Source: JABWBD01 sp040768665 (GTDB lineage: Bacteria > Planctomycetota > Planctomycetia > Pirellulales > Thermoguttaceae). From it: a stretch of 44,139 nt of DNA. How positions within the stretch are numbered: position 1 is the first letter of the stretch; each line of letters begins with the position of its first letter. This document shows positions 25,922 to 34,726 of this stretch, piece by piece. Location of the stretch: the NCBI GenBank assembly GCA_040768665.1, contig JAXGMN010000079.1, positions 1 through 44,139 on the forward strand. Reading direction: 5' to 3'. The notes beneath the pieces were generated by a model, which did not search any database, was not told where the DNA came from, and saw only the letters and a list, made by a program, of their open reading frames with translations. Both the position numbers and the translations under genes were made by a program.

Positions 25922-27604
25922 TCACGGGTGCCGGACGGGCGCTTCGATAAGCTCCAGCCGATTTGCCCGGAGCGACTCCGAGACGGCTTCCGCCAGCGAT
26001 TCCGGTTCGTCGATTCGCCGAGCGGGAACGCCCAGCGATTGCGCCAAGCCGACGAAGTCGATTGCGGGCTCCACCGTATCCAGCGCCAGAAAGTCGCCCC
26101 GGCATGCCGCCGCCAATTGCATCACGCGGGCGCATTGCTTCAGGATACGGTATTCCCGGTTGTTCGTGATCACGAACGTGACCGGAGTTCGATAGCGTGC
26201 CGCCGTCCAGAGGCCTTGGATGCCGTACATGGCCGAGCCGTCGCCGATCAAAGCGAGCACCGGCCGGTCCGGCCAGGCCAGCTTGACACCGATCGCGCAG
26301 TTCAGGCCCCAGCCCAGTGCCCATCCGCGGTGGGCGAAGTAGCCGCTCGTGTTCTTCAAGGCGCCGACCCGTTCGAAGTGCCCCGCCGCGGTCGTCGGCG
26401 ATTCTTCGATGATCGCCACATCTGCGGGAAGAATGCGGGCCAGGTGGTCCACGAGCGTCAGGGGCGTCATCGGCCTTACCGCGTGCTGCTCGGCCGCCTG
26501 GCGATTCCATGCCTCGCGGGCCGCCCGGTGAGCCTCTCCGTGTGCGGCGCCCCGTGCGCGAGCTGCTTCGATCTGGACTGGCGTCATCCGGCTGTCCAAC
26601 TCCGCGGCCAACTCCGCCAGCGCCGGTTTGGGGTGCCCGAGCACGCCGACCTCCAGCGGATAATTCTTGTTAAGCTCCCAGGGATCGTCATCCAATTGGA
26701 CCAGGCGGACGTGCTCGGGGATCGGACGCGAGGGCTCGTGGTAGATGTACTGCTGCATCAATTTCATGCCCGCCACCAGCAGCACGTCGAACCGCGCCAA
26801 TTGCTCGCGGACCTCGGGCGACCAGAACGGAAGAAAGCCACCGGCCAGCCGATGATCCGAGGGAAAGCTGCATCGGCCGTGCGAGGTCGTGGCTTCGTGG
26901 AGGACCGGGGCCCCGAGCCGCTCGGCCACGGCCACCAATTCGGCGACGGCGTTGGCTTCCGTGACTCGACTCCCGACGAGAATCCCCGGGCTCTTGGCCG
27001 ATGCCAAGACTTCGGCGGCGCGGCGAACCGACTCTCGCGGCGGTCGCACGTGTGGATCGGGCAGCGACGGCGGAGTCATGTCAAGCTGGGACGGCTCGAC
27101 CTCCGCCGCTTGCACGTCGACCGGCAGCGAGAGAAAGACGGGACCGGTCGGAGGCATCATCGCCGTCTGGATCGCGCGGCGGACCGCGGAAGGAAGATCC
27201 TCAACCCGATGAATCTCCGCCGCCCACTTGGTCCACGGCCGGGCGACGTTTACCATATCGCCCCAGAGGATCGGTTCCTCGAACATCAGCCGCTGATGCT
27301 GTTGCCCCGCGGTGACGACCAGCGGGCTGCCGGAACGGTAGGCGTTGTACAGCATGCCCATGGCGTTGCCCAACCCGCACGAGATATGCAGGTTGACCAC
27401 GCCGGGCATTTGCGCGGCCTGGGCGTAGCCTTCGGCGATGGCCAGGACGGGGATCTCTTGCAAGCCCAGGATGTACTCCGGCTTCTGCCGCCCGACCAAT
27501 GCATCCATCAGCGGCAACTCGGTCGAACCGGGGTTTCCGAACAGGTAGGGAACGCCGAATTCGGCGAGCATATCGAGAAAGACGTCGATGCCGCGGAGAG
27601 ACAT
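25922..27604 (-). CDS. Benzoylformate decarboxylase-like thiamine diphosphate enzyme
   Basis: A 560-aa thiamine-diphosphate 2-oxoacid decarboxylase of the three-domain family. Residues matching the benzoylformate decarboxylase active site are present: Ser27 in GNPGSTE, Glu50 in LQE (cofactor activation), His73 in NLHISCGLGNAMG and the His in FPSDHRLAGG. The cofactor motif is GDGSAMYG through VITNN. Benzoylformate decarboxylase turns a 2-oxoacid into an aldehyde. The ATG at 27604 begins the conserved MSLRGIDVFLDMLAEFGV; the earlier frame is Pro-rich and unlikely. It lies 82 nt downstream of the putA-like gene on the same strand, so an operon is likely. Confidence 0.85.
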   Translation of the reverse strand: MSLRGIDVFLDMLAEFGVPYLFGNPGSTELPLMDALVGRQKPEYILGLQEIPVLAIAEGYAQAAQMPGVVNLHISCGLGNAMGMLYNAYRSGSPLVVTAGQQHQRLMFEEPILWGDMVNVARPWTKWAAEIHRVEDLPSAVRRAIQTAMMPPTGPVFLSLPVDVQAAEVEPSQLDMTPPSLPDPHVRPPRESVRRAAEVLASAKSPGILVGSRVTEANAVAELVAVAERLGAPVLHEATTSHGRCSFPSDHRLAGGFLPFWSPEVREQLARFDVLLVAGMKLMQQYIYHEPSRPIPEHVRLVQLDDDPWELNKNYPLEVGVLGHPKPALAELAAELDSRMTPVQIEAARARGAAHGEAHRAAREAWNRQAAEQHAVRPMTPLTLVDHLARILPADVAIIEESPTTAAGHFERVGALKNTSGYFAHRGWALGWGLNCAIGVKLAWPDRPVLALIGDGSAMYGIQGLWTAARYRTPVTFVITNNREYRILKQCARVMQLAAACRGDFLALDTVEPAIDFVGLAQSLGVPARRIDEPESLAEAVSESLRANRLELIEAPVRHP

Positions 27605-27686
27605 GGCAAGCGGAGCAGGGTTCAGGGCCGGGTTGGAAGAACAACTCGGCAGTGTACCCGGTGGTGATTGGGGTCGCAATGGAGCG

Positions 27687-30677
27687 TTAATCGAGCCCCG
27701 GCGCGAAGCCGTGGCGCATCGTATTCTCGGTGCACGCTCGGGGCTCGACGAAATGGAGGAGGTAGTCGTCGCCGCCGGCTTTCGTGCCGGTTCCGGATAG
27801 ATCGAACCCGCCGAACGGCTGCCGCCCGACCAGCGCGCCGGTGATGCCGCGGTTCAAATAAAGATTGCCGACCCGGAACCGCCGGCGGGCCGTCTCGAGG
27901 TGCGCGGGGCGACGGCTGAAAACCCCGCCGGTCAGCTTGTAGGTCGTGGCGTTTGCCCACGCCAGCGCCTGCCGAAAATCGGCCGCACGGAGCACGGAGA
28001 GGACCGGCCCGAAGATCTCCTCGTTCGCCAGGCGGTGCTGCGGCTGGATCGCGGAAAACACATGAGGACCGATGTACGGTTTTCCAATTCGCTCTTCCAA
28101 ACCCGCAGGCACGTCGCAGGCAAGCTCGAGCTTGCCCTCGCGTTTGCCGATCTCGATGTACTGCCGGATTTTCTCTGCGGCCTCCCGGTCGATGACCGGG
28201 CCGATATCCGTGCCGGGCTCCGCAGGGTCGCCGATCACCAGCGCTTTGGCCGATTCGATCAGACGGGAGAGAAACGTATCGAAGACCGCGTCGACGACGA
28301 TCACGCGGCTGCACGCCGAGCATTTCTGTCCGCTGTAGCTGAAGGCCGACTGCCGCACGGCGACGACCGCGTCGTCGAGATCGGCCGATTCGTCGACAAT
28401 GATCGCGTTCTTCCCGCCCATTTCGCAGACGACCTTCTTGATGAAGGCCTGTCCTTCGACGGTTCGCCCGGCGGCTTGCAGAATATCCAGCCCCACCTCC
28501 TTCGAACCGGTGAAGGCGATGATTGCCACGCGCGGGTCGCGGACCAATGCCGCTCCGACGACACTCCCGTGCCCGGGAACAAACCCGAGCACATCCCTCG
28601 GAATCCCGGCCTCCCACAGGGCATCGCACATAGTCTGCGCGATGCCCCGGGTCTGTTCCGAGGGTTTCACGACAGCCGTATTGCCGGTCGACAGGGCCGC
28701 CGTGGTCATGCCCGTGCAGATCGCCAGCGGGAAATTCCAGGGGCTGATCACCGCTGCTACGCCCCGCGGCCGATACCAGACCTCGTTCCATTCTCCCACG
28801 AACCGCCCCAGCCGCCGGGGCCGAAACAACGCCGCGGCGCACCGGGCGTAGTATTCGCAGAAGTCGATCGCCTCGCAGACGTCCGCGTCGGCTTCCCGCC
28901 ACGTCTTCCCCGATTCGCGGACCACGACTCCCGACAGTTCATCCCGCCGCCGGCGCATCCGTGCGGCAGCCTCTAAAATCAAGGTCGATCGAGCGATCGG
29001 ATCCTTGTCGCGCCATGCGGGAAAGGCGGCCTGCGCTCTTGCGACCGCTTCGCGGGCCTGCTCGGCAGTCCGATCCGGGCCCGCCTCGGGAACCCTCGCA
29101 GTTCCGACCGCGCCGCGAAAGGCTTCGCGCTGTTCGCGTTTCGAAAAGTCCCGCTGCGGCTCGTTGAAGAAAGCCCGTCCATCGCCAAGATCCTCCACCG
29201 CCGGGCTGAGTGCGTGGCGCTCGGGCGCCTGTGCGACGAGATCCGGCTCGGGAGCGACGGGGGGTTCGTGCGGCGAGGCCAGCAATTGCTCCTCCGGAAG
29301 GTCCTCGGCGAAGCCGGCGCGGAGCCACGACTGATTGGAAGTGTTCTCCAGTAGCCGCCGAACCAGGTAGGCCATTCCGGGGATCATCTCGCCGATCGGC
29401 ACGTACTCCCGGACTCGCAGGCCCCGATCGACCAACGCCGCCTTGAGTTGGTCCGCCATGCCGTAGAGCATCTGGAACTCGACGGCGCGGGCGGGCAGAT
29501 CGCGGCGCTCGAGCAGGGCCAGCGTGTGGGCGATCGAACGAACGTTGTGAGACCCCAGGGCAAGCTTCACGCCCGCTTCGCCCGCCCGCCGCGGCATGGC
29601 TTCCACGAAACGCTCGGCCATCCGTTCGAAACAGGCGTCGGTCTCGTGTTTGGCCGACCAGACGGGCACCGGCCATCCTTGCTCTTCGGCATGGATCACC
29701 TCGTAGTCCCAATACGCTCCCTTGATCAGCCGAACGGTCACCTGCCGGCCACTCTGCCGGGCCCACTGGATCAGCCGCTCCGCGTCGTCGTCGCCGCTTC
29801 GCAGGTAAGCCTGCATCGCCAGGCCGGCGGGAAAATCGTACTGCTCGCAGCACCGCTGAAACAGCGCAATCGTAAGGTCCTTCAGCGACTGCTGTTCCAT
29901 GTCGAAATTGATGAACACACCGAAGCGCCTGGCCGCTTCCAGGATCGGGCCGAGCGAGACGGTGAGTTCGTCGAGACATCGCTCGAAGTCGATCGGATCC
30001 ACCCTCGCCGCGAGCGAGGTGATCTTGATCGACACGTTCGCCCGCGGAAGGGGACCGACGTGGTCGGTTTCCAGGTGCGGGTCGGCGCGCCACCGCGAGG
30101 CAGCGTCGGCCAGCCGATCGACGAGCGCGAGATACCGCTGGCGGTAGGCGTCGGCTTCCGTGCGGCTGACGCACGCTTCACCCAGCAGGTCCACACTGAA
30201 CGCAATCCCTTCCGACCATCGCCGCTCGAGCTGGGGCACCGCGGCGTCGACATCGCTCCCGGCGATGAAATTGCCCGCCAGCGCGGTGATCCGGCTGGAA
30301 ATGGTCTTGGCGAGCACGCCCTTGGCGAGCGTTCCCGCCTTCAGGCCCAGGTCCATGGTGGACGGAAGCGTCACGCCCGGCTGGGTCAGGTAGTCGACCA
30401 GGTAGGCGTGCACCTGCTCCGACGTCTTGAGCATCGGAAAGACATCGACGAATCGGAACAGTTGCACCTTGAATGCCGGATCGCGCATCGCCCAGCGCAT
30501 CAACTGGTCCGACCAGAACTGCGACGAGAGGACCCCGCCGCGACGTCGCCGCGCCTCATTCAACAGCGTTTTGCCGATTTCGAAGGTGCGGGCTTCGACA
30601 TCCGTCGCTGCCGGATCGCGGCCGTCGGCCGGTTGGCCGACATCCTCGCGGCGTTTTGCCGAGCGAAACCAGGCCAT
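27687..30677 (-). CDS. putA: Bifunctional proline dehydrogenase / glutamate-semialdehyde dehydrogenase
   Basis: A 996-aa enzyme that oxidises proline to glutamate in two steps. The proline dehydrogenase barrel lies in roughly residues 150-460 (NVSIKITSLAARVD; VFINFDMEQQSLKDLT; VRLIKGAYWDYEV; YEVIHAEEQGW; GSHNVRSIAH; MLYGMADQLK). The aldehyde dehydrogenase part runs about 540-980 (SPWNFPLAICTGM; FTGSKEVG; Glu in CEMGGKN; catalytic Cys in YSGQKCSACSR). It has no N-terminal DNA-binding domain, so it is not the autoregulatory form. The start is the ATG at 30677, and its Shine-Dalgarno GGGGAGG overlaps the end of the insertion-sequence relic at 30685. It is upstream of the decarboxylase-like gene. 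Confidence 0.95.
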   Translation of the reverse strand: MAWFRSAKRREDVGQPADGRDPAATDVEARTFEIGKTLLNEARRRRGGVLSSQFWSDQLMRWAMRDPAFKVQLFRFVDVFPMLKTSEQVHAYLVDYLTQPGVTLPSTMDLGLKAGTLAKGVLAKTISSRITALAGNFIAGSDVDAAVPQLERRWSEGIAFSVDLLGEACVSRTEADAYRQRYLALVDRLADAASRWRADPHLETDHVGPLPRANVSIKITSLAARVDPIDFERCLDELTVSLGPILEAARRFGVFINFDMEQQSLKDLTIALFQRCCEQYDFPAGLAMQAYLRSGDDDAERLIQWARQSGRQVTVRLIKGAYWDYEVIHAEEQGWPVPVWSAKHETDACFERMAERFVEAMPRRAGEAGVKLALGSHNVRSIAHTLALLERRDLPARAVEFQMLYGMADQLKAALVDRGLRVREYVPIGEMIPGMAYLVRRLLENTSNQSWLRAGFAEDLPEEQLLASPHEPPVAPEPDLVAQAPERHALSPAVEDLGDGRAFFNEPQRDFSKREQREAFRGAVGTARVPEAGPDRTAEQAREAVARAQAAFPAWRDKDPIARSTLILEAAARMRRRRDELSGVVVRESGKTWREADADVCEAIDFCEYYARCAAALFRPRRLGRFVGEWNEVWYRPRGVAAVISPWNFPLAICTGMTTAALSTGNTAVVKPSEQTRGIAQTMCDALWEAGIPRDVLGFVPGHGSVVGAALVRDPRVAIIAFTGSKEVGLDILQAAGRTVEGQAFIKKVVCEMGGKNAIIVDESADLDDAVVAVRQSAFSYSGQKCSACSRVIVVDAVFDTFLSRLIESAKALVIGDPAEPGTDIGPVIDREAAEKIRQYIEIGKREGKLELACDVPAGLEERIGKPYIGPHVFSAIQPQHRLANEEIFGPVLSVLRAADFRQALAWANATTYKLTGGVFSRRPAHLETARRRFRVGNLYLNRGITGALVGRQPFGGFDLSGTGTKAGGDDYLLHFVEPRACTENTMRHGFAPGLD

Positions 30678-30728
30678 CGTGTACCTCCCCTATAAAGGTC
30701 CTAAGACTACAATCTCTCCGACCGGCAA

Positions 30729-31637
30729 GTGATCGAACGTGCCGAGACCGATATGGCCTTCCGCCACAAGCTGCTGCTCGCTGCCAAACCCTTTGATCCG
30801 CTGCGTGTCGAAGGAGTAATCGTTCACGGGGCGGAAGAGAGGGGGACAGGTCCATGTTTTCGGCCAACGTCTTTGTCGGCAAAATGCCTTGATCAGCCGA
30901 AAAATGGACCAGTCCCCGGCCGCCCCGTGAACGGTTACGTCGAAGGAGAGCAGGTGAATGCCGAGTTGCTGCGGGAAAGAACTGCTGGGCAAAAGGATGA
31001 GGAGCGATTGGAGACTCGTATCACCCACCTGCGAGAGATTCTGGCCTGGGTCGATCTGCTCACGCCGCCGCAAGACGGTGACACGAGCGCCGCTTGGCAA
31101 AAGCTGGTGGATTGCCGCCAGTTGGCCCACAAAATCTTCCAAGACCAGGAACATCCTAAGGACGGCGATCGCACGCGTAGCACAGCCGACGCGGACGCCC
31201 GCCGGGCTAGGCATGGCGAGTGGTACGACGGCTATCTGCTGGACATCATGATGGATGCCGACAGCGAAATCATCACTCAGGTCAACGTGCTGCCGGCCAA
31301 CGGCGACGAAGCGGCGGATGTGATCGAACTGATCCGTCAAGAAGAGCAGACGCATGGCAATGACGTGGAAGCCTTGTCGATGGACGAGGCAGGCTTCAAC
31401 GGCCGGCAGGTGCGGCAGAAGACGACGACGGACGAGTACAAGGAAGTCCGGTCGGAACACCCGAAGGTGGAGCGGAAGTTGGCAGAAGTGATGAACCGTC
31501 ACGGCGGTCGGAGAGCTCGCTACCGGGGCAGAAAGAAAGTGCTGATCCAGGAGCTGATGAGTTGTCTGGCGATCAACGTGAAACGGATCGTGAGGTTGGA
31601 GTGCGCGCTGAGTCCGTCCTTGGCCTTGGAAGGCTGA
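30729..31637 (+). pseudogene. IS1182-like DDE transposase remnant, interrupted and internally deleted
   Basis: The left fragment IERAETDMAFRHKLLLAAKPFDPLRVEG is followed by a family B element, then the protein resumes at VEGEQVNAELLRERT. The middle, YDGYLLDIMMDADSEIITQVNVLPANGDEAADVIELI and then DVEALSMDEAGFNG, matches the DDE-transposase core with two likely catalytic Asp regions. It then jumps to SEHPKVERKLAEVMNRHGGRRARYRGRKKVLIQ, the usual C-terminal region, with the intervening part deleted. The frame remains open only because the inserted 132 bp are a multiple of three without stops. It cannot encode a working transposase. Confidence 0.75.
30816..30938. repeat. Palindromic mobile repeat family B, copy 4, with 9-bp target duplication
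   Basis: A 123-bp element with ends GTAATCGTTCACG and CGTGAACGGTTAC. GTCGAAGGA is present immediately left (30807-30815) and immediately right (30939-30947). Removing the element and one copy of the duplication restores a continuous transposase reading (..DPLRVEG-EQVNAEL..), which is direct evidence of insertion into pre-existing sequence. Confidence 0.95.
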
Positions 31638-31768
31638 GGATTGCACTCTCAAACTGCGCAAAACAGACAGCTTTGGCGACATGGCTGCACGATTTTCCGT
31701 CGAGTACGCTACCGAGTCGGCCGGTACAACCGGCCACCGACACGATTGAAGGTCACCTAAGGATTGAT

Positions 31769-31850
31769 CGAGAAATAAGTGTCAGGAACCATTTGCCGGA
31801 AACCGGCCCTTCGGGTGCTTCGCACAAATGGTTCCTGACACTTTTTCTCG
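31769..31850. repeat. Palindromic repeat family C, copy 1
   Basis: The outer arm CGAGAAATAAGTG and inner arm GTCAGGAACCATTTG (31769-31795) pair with CAAATGGTTCCTGAC and ACTTTTTCTCG (31825-31850). The centre has small CCGG stems. It lies in the tail of the insertion-sequence relic. A half copy is cut by the right edge of the window. Confidence 0.85.
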
Positions 31851-31881
31851 AACGTTGCTAAACTCCAAATCCAGGATTATG

Positions 31882-31899
31882 AGCAGTGCTAGCACTGCT
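31882..31899. repeat. Perfect 18-bp palindrome near insertion-sequence end
   Basis: AGCAGTGCTAGCACTGCT is a perfect dyad 39 bp from the terminal repeat at 31938. It may be a protein-binding site or a small hairpin of the insertion sequence. Between it and the next gene (31954-32089) I see no further feature except the AGGAGG Shine-Dalgarno. Confidence 0.5.
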
Positions 31900-32089
31900 A
31901 TTATTTCAGCAGCCTCCGTTGGGCACTGCGGTTAAACGACCTTTACAGGGGTGTCCCGCCGTACCTACCGGTTCACCTCGGGCAGGCCCAGCGTTATAAT
32001 CGGGGCAAGCGTAGTATACCAGAAGCCCCAAAACGGTTCTGCGGCCTGTAGATACGAACAACCTCGCCGTTCGTCAGGAGGTGCTCTTC

Positions 32090-34723
32090 ATGAAAGGGTT
32101 GCTCGCTCTCGGTACCGTCTTGTTGCCTTCAGTAGTCTGGGCCGGGACCACGCCCTGGCTCGGCCCGGAACCGCCGGGAAAGGACTACCCGGCCGGCGAA
32201 GCCGACCGCCAGTACGCGATGTTGGCACACGACCTGGCGCACCGTCAGGCATTTGAGGAGGTCGCACCGCAGACATTCCGCCCGGAGGCGCTGATCCTCG
32301 ATTCCGACCGCGATCCTCTGGATGTGCTCTTGCGGCGCACCGAGGCCCTGCTGGCCGACATCCGGCTCCGGCCTCACACAGCAGACTTGGCCGCGGAAGC
32401 CAAAGCCCTGGCCGAGCTGCGAGCCGAGGCGGACCGGACCCCTGTCGACGCCCAGGCTTCGCGGCGGTCTCTGTTCGACCGCGGATGTCGCCTGCGGCGG
32501 CGGATCGCGCTTGCCAATCCCCTGTTGGACTTCAGCGATATTCTTTTCATCAAGCGGCAGCGGAGTTGCTTCAACCATATGTGCGATCAGTTCTACGGGA
32601 TCGCCCAGCGGCCCGGCGGGGGATTGTTCGTGCTCCGCGACGCCTTCGGATCACGGCCGACGCTGCGCGATGTCCTGGCCGACTCCGTCGTCGGCTCCGG
32701 TCGCCTCAAGGGGCAGGCGCTCAGCGGCGGGCCGCGGCGAACGTGGAACCTGACCCTCGATTTCTCCGGAAACCTCTCCGGTGAGGAGACCGAGGGCGGA
32801 TCGTTTCTCTCTCCCGAGTTGTCGTACGACGGCCGCACCATCGCCTTCGCCTACGTGGAATGCCGCGGCGACCGCCTGCACGTCACCCATATCGATCCCG
32901 GGCGAGGCCACTGGGACATCGGGCGCTGTTACCACATCTTCCGGGTCGACCTCGATGGGAAGAATCTGTTGCAGTTGACCGACGGCACCTTCAACGATTT
33001 CGACCCCTGCTGGATGCCGAGCGGACGGATCGCGTTTATCAGCGAGCGGCGCGGCGGTTACCTGCGGTGCGGCCGGGCCTGCCCGACCTACACCGTCTTC
33101 GATATGGCCCGCGACGGCAGCGACGTGCGGTGCCTGAGCTATCACGAGACCAACGAGTGGAATCCCAGCGTCACGCACGACGGGATGATCGTCTACACGC
33201 GGTGGGACTACGTCGACCGCAACGCCATGGTTGCGCATCATCCCTGGATCATGACGCCCGACGGCCGCGACCCTCGCGCCATTCAAGGTAACTACACCCC
33301 TCGCCACACCCGCCCCGACATGGAGCTGCGCGTGCGTGCCATTCCGGGATCGCACCGGCTGGTCGCGACGGCGGCCGCCCATCACGGACAGGCCTTCGGT
33401 TCGCTGGTGGTGATCGATCCGCGGATACCCGACGACGACCGGATGTCGGCCGTCAAGCGGCTGACGCCTGACGTCGGCTTTCCCGAGAGCCAGTCCGGCA
33501 GCGAATCCTATGGTGAGGCCTGGCCGCTCAGCGAGGACTATTACCTATGCTCCTTCGACCCCGTGCACGTGCCCGCGCTCAATCCCGCCGGCCTGGGCGG
33601 CCCGGGCGATCCGGGTACCGGTTATCCCAATGCGCCGCGGCCTCGCGACCCAAACCCCTTGGGCTACTATGGCTTGTACCTCGTGGACAGCTTCGGCAAC
33701 AAGGAGCTGATCTACCGCGATCCGGAAATCGGCTGCCACCATCCCGTGCCCGTGAAGTCCCGGCCGGCGCCGCCGGTCATTCCGGAAGTCGCCCCGTCGC
33801 TGGCGGCCGAACGCTCGGATGAAGCGACCGTGGGCGTGATCAACGTCTACCAGCATTCGGCCCCGTGGCCGGCGGGCACGAAGATCACGGCCCTTCGGAT
33901 CTATCAGCTCTTCCCGCAGTCCCTTCCTTCGATCCTCACCGCGCATACCGGTCTGCCGGTGCCGAACACGGCCTCGGTCAACATCGCGCGGGCCGTGTTG
34001 GGAACCGTGCCGGTCGAGGCGGACGGCAGCGCCCACTTCATCGTGCCCGCGCGGCGCGAAGTGTTCTTCCAGGCGCTCGATGCGGAGGGGCTGGCGGTCA
34101 CTTCGATGCGATCGGGCACGCAGTTTCAGCCGGGCGAGACGACCACCTGCCGGGGCTGCCACGAGCCGCGTCACGAAACGCCTCTGGCCTTTGAGAACGT
34201 CCTGGCCATCGAGCGCCCGCCATCGCGGATATCCCCCGACGTCGACGGCACCAACCCGTTCAGCTATCCGCGCCTGGTGCAACCGGTGCTGGACCGGTAT
34301 TGCGTTGCTTGCCACCAGAAGGAAGCCGACAAAGCACCGCCGCTGGACAGCAGCCCGGTCGAGTTCCGCCCGGGATGGCAGCCCACGGCCTACTACGCCT
34401 CCTACCTGAGCCTGGCCCCGAAGTTCGGGTTCTACAACTACTCCGATGCTGCCGCCGCGATCCAGAAGGTGAAGAGCTGGAGCGATCCGGAGTTGTGGAG
34501 CGACCCGAAATTCAACCGGACCTTTCCCGGCGAGTTCGGCGCCCGTTCGTCGAAGCTCTATCAGCTCCTGCGAGAGGGGCACTACGACGTGTCTCTGCCG
34601 CCGGAAGCCCTTCACCGGCTGGTGGTCTGGCTCGACTCCTGTTCCTTGTTCTATGGGGTCTACGAAGCAGAAGGGCAGCAGGCGCAATTGCGGGGCGAGA
34701 TCGTCAAGCCAACGCTGGAATGA
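32090..34723 (+). CDS. HzsA-related dihaem beta-propeller protein
   Basis: An 877-aa exported protein with a short signal peptide (MKGLLALGTVLLPSVVWAG). Repeated propeller blades follow (SPELSYDGRTIAFAY; FRVDLDGKNLLQLTDG; FNDFDPCWMPSGRIAFISERRGG), similar to the middle domain of hydrazine synthase alpha. There are two c-type haem sites, C687-x2-C690-H691 (CRGCH) and C738-x2-C741-H742 (CVACH). It is likely periplasmic and redox-active. Such proteins are widespread in non-anammox Planctomycetes, so hydrazine chemistry should not be assumed. AGGAGG lies 8 nt before the ATG at 32090; an in-frame GTG at 32081 overlaps that site. The next gene begins 3 nt after the stop. Confidence 0.85.
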   Translation: MKGLLALGTVLLPSVVWAGTTPWLGPEPPGKDYPAGEADRQYAMLAHDLAHRQAFEEVAPQTFRPEALILDSDRDPLDVLLRRTEALLADIRLRPHTADLAAEAKALAELRAEADRTPVDAQASRRSLFDRGCRLRRRIALANPLLDFSDILFIKRQRSCFNHMCDQFYGIAQRPGGGLFVLRDAFGSRPTLRDVLADSVVGSGRLKGQALSGGPRRTWNLTLDFSGNLSGEETEGGSFLSPELSYDGRTIAFAYVECRGDRLHVTHIDPGRGHWDIGRCYHIFRVDLDGKNLLQLTDGTFNDFDPCWMPSGRIAFISERRGGYLRCGRACPTYTVFDMARDGSDVRCLSYHETNEWNPSVTHDGMIVYTRWDYVDRNAMVAHHPWIMTPDGRDPRAIQGNYTPRHTRPDMELRVRAIPGSHRLVATAAAHHGQAFGSLVVIDPRIPDDDRMSAVKRLTPDVGFPESQSGSESYGEAWPLSEDYYLCSFDPVHVPALNPAGLGGPGDPGTGYPNAPRPRDPNPLGYYGLYLVDSFGNKELIYRDPEIGCHHPVPVKSRPAPPVIPEVAPSLAAERSDEATVGVINVYQHSAPWPAGTKITALRIYQLFPQSLPSILTAHTGLPVPNTASVNIARAVLGTVPVEADGSAHFIVPARREVFFQALDAEGLAVTSMRSGTQFQPGETTTCRGCHEPRHETPLAFENVLAIERPPSRISPDVDGTNPFSYPRLVQPVLDRYCVACHQKEADKAPPLDSSPVEFRPGWQPTAYYASYLSLAPKFGFYNYSDAAAAIQKVKSWSDPELWSDPKFNRTFPGEFGARSSKLYQLLREGHYDVSLPPEALHRLVVWLDSCSLFYGVYEAEGQQAQLRGEIVKPTLE

Positions 34724-34726
34724 GAT

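Larger units (their letters stand above)
30685..31953 (+). mobile_element. Decayed insertion sequence, 1.27 kb, IS1182-like
   Basis: The terminal inverted repeats are CTCCCCTATAAAGGTC (30685-30700) and GACCTTTACAGGGGTG (31938-31953), 14 of 16 matching when paired. Inside is a plus-strand transposase remnant (30729-31637), which carries a family B repeat. The tail holds a family C palindrome (31769-31850). It is shorter than typical full-length elements of this kind, consistent with internal deletion. A second relic with the same ends in opposite orientation lies at 36718-37118. The family assignment is from transposase wording only. Confidence 0.7.

Noticed and set aside
32090..34723. Hydrazine synthase / anammox marker
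   Set aside because: The resemblance is to the HzsA-related family found in many non-anammox Planctomycetes. No other hydrazine synthase subunit genes or anammox genes are in the window.
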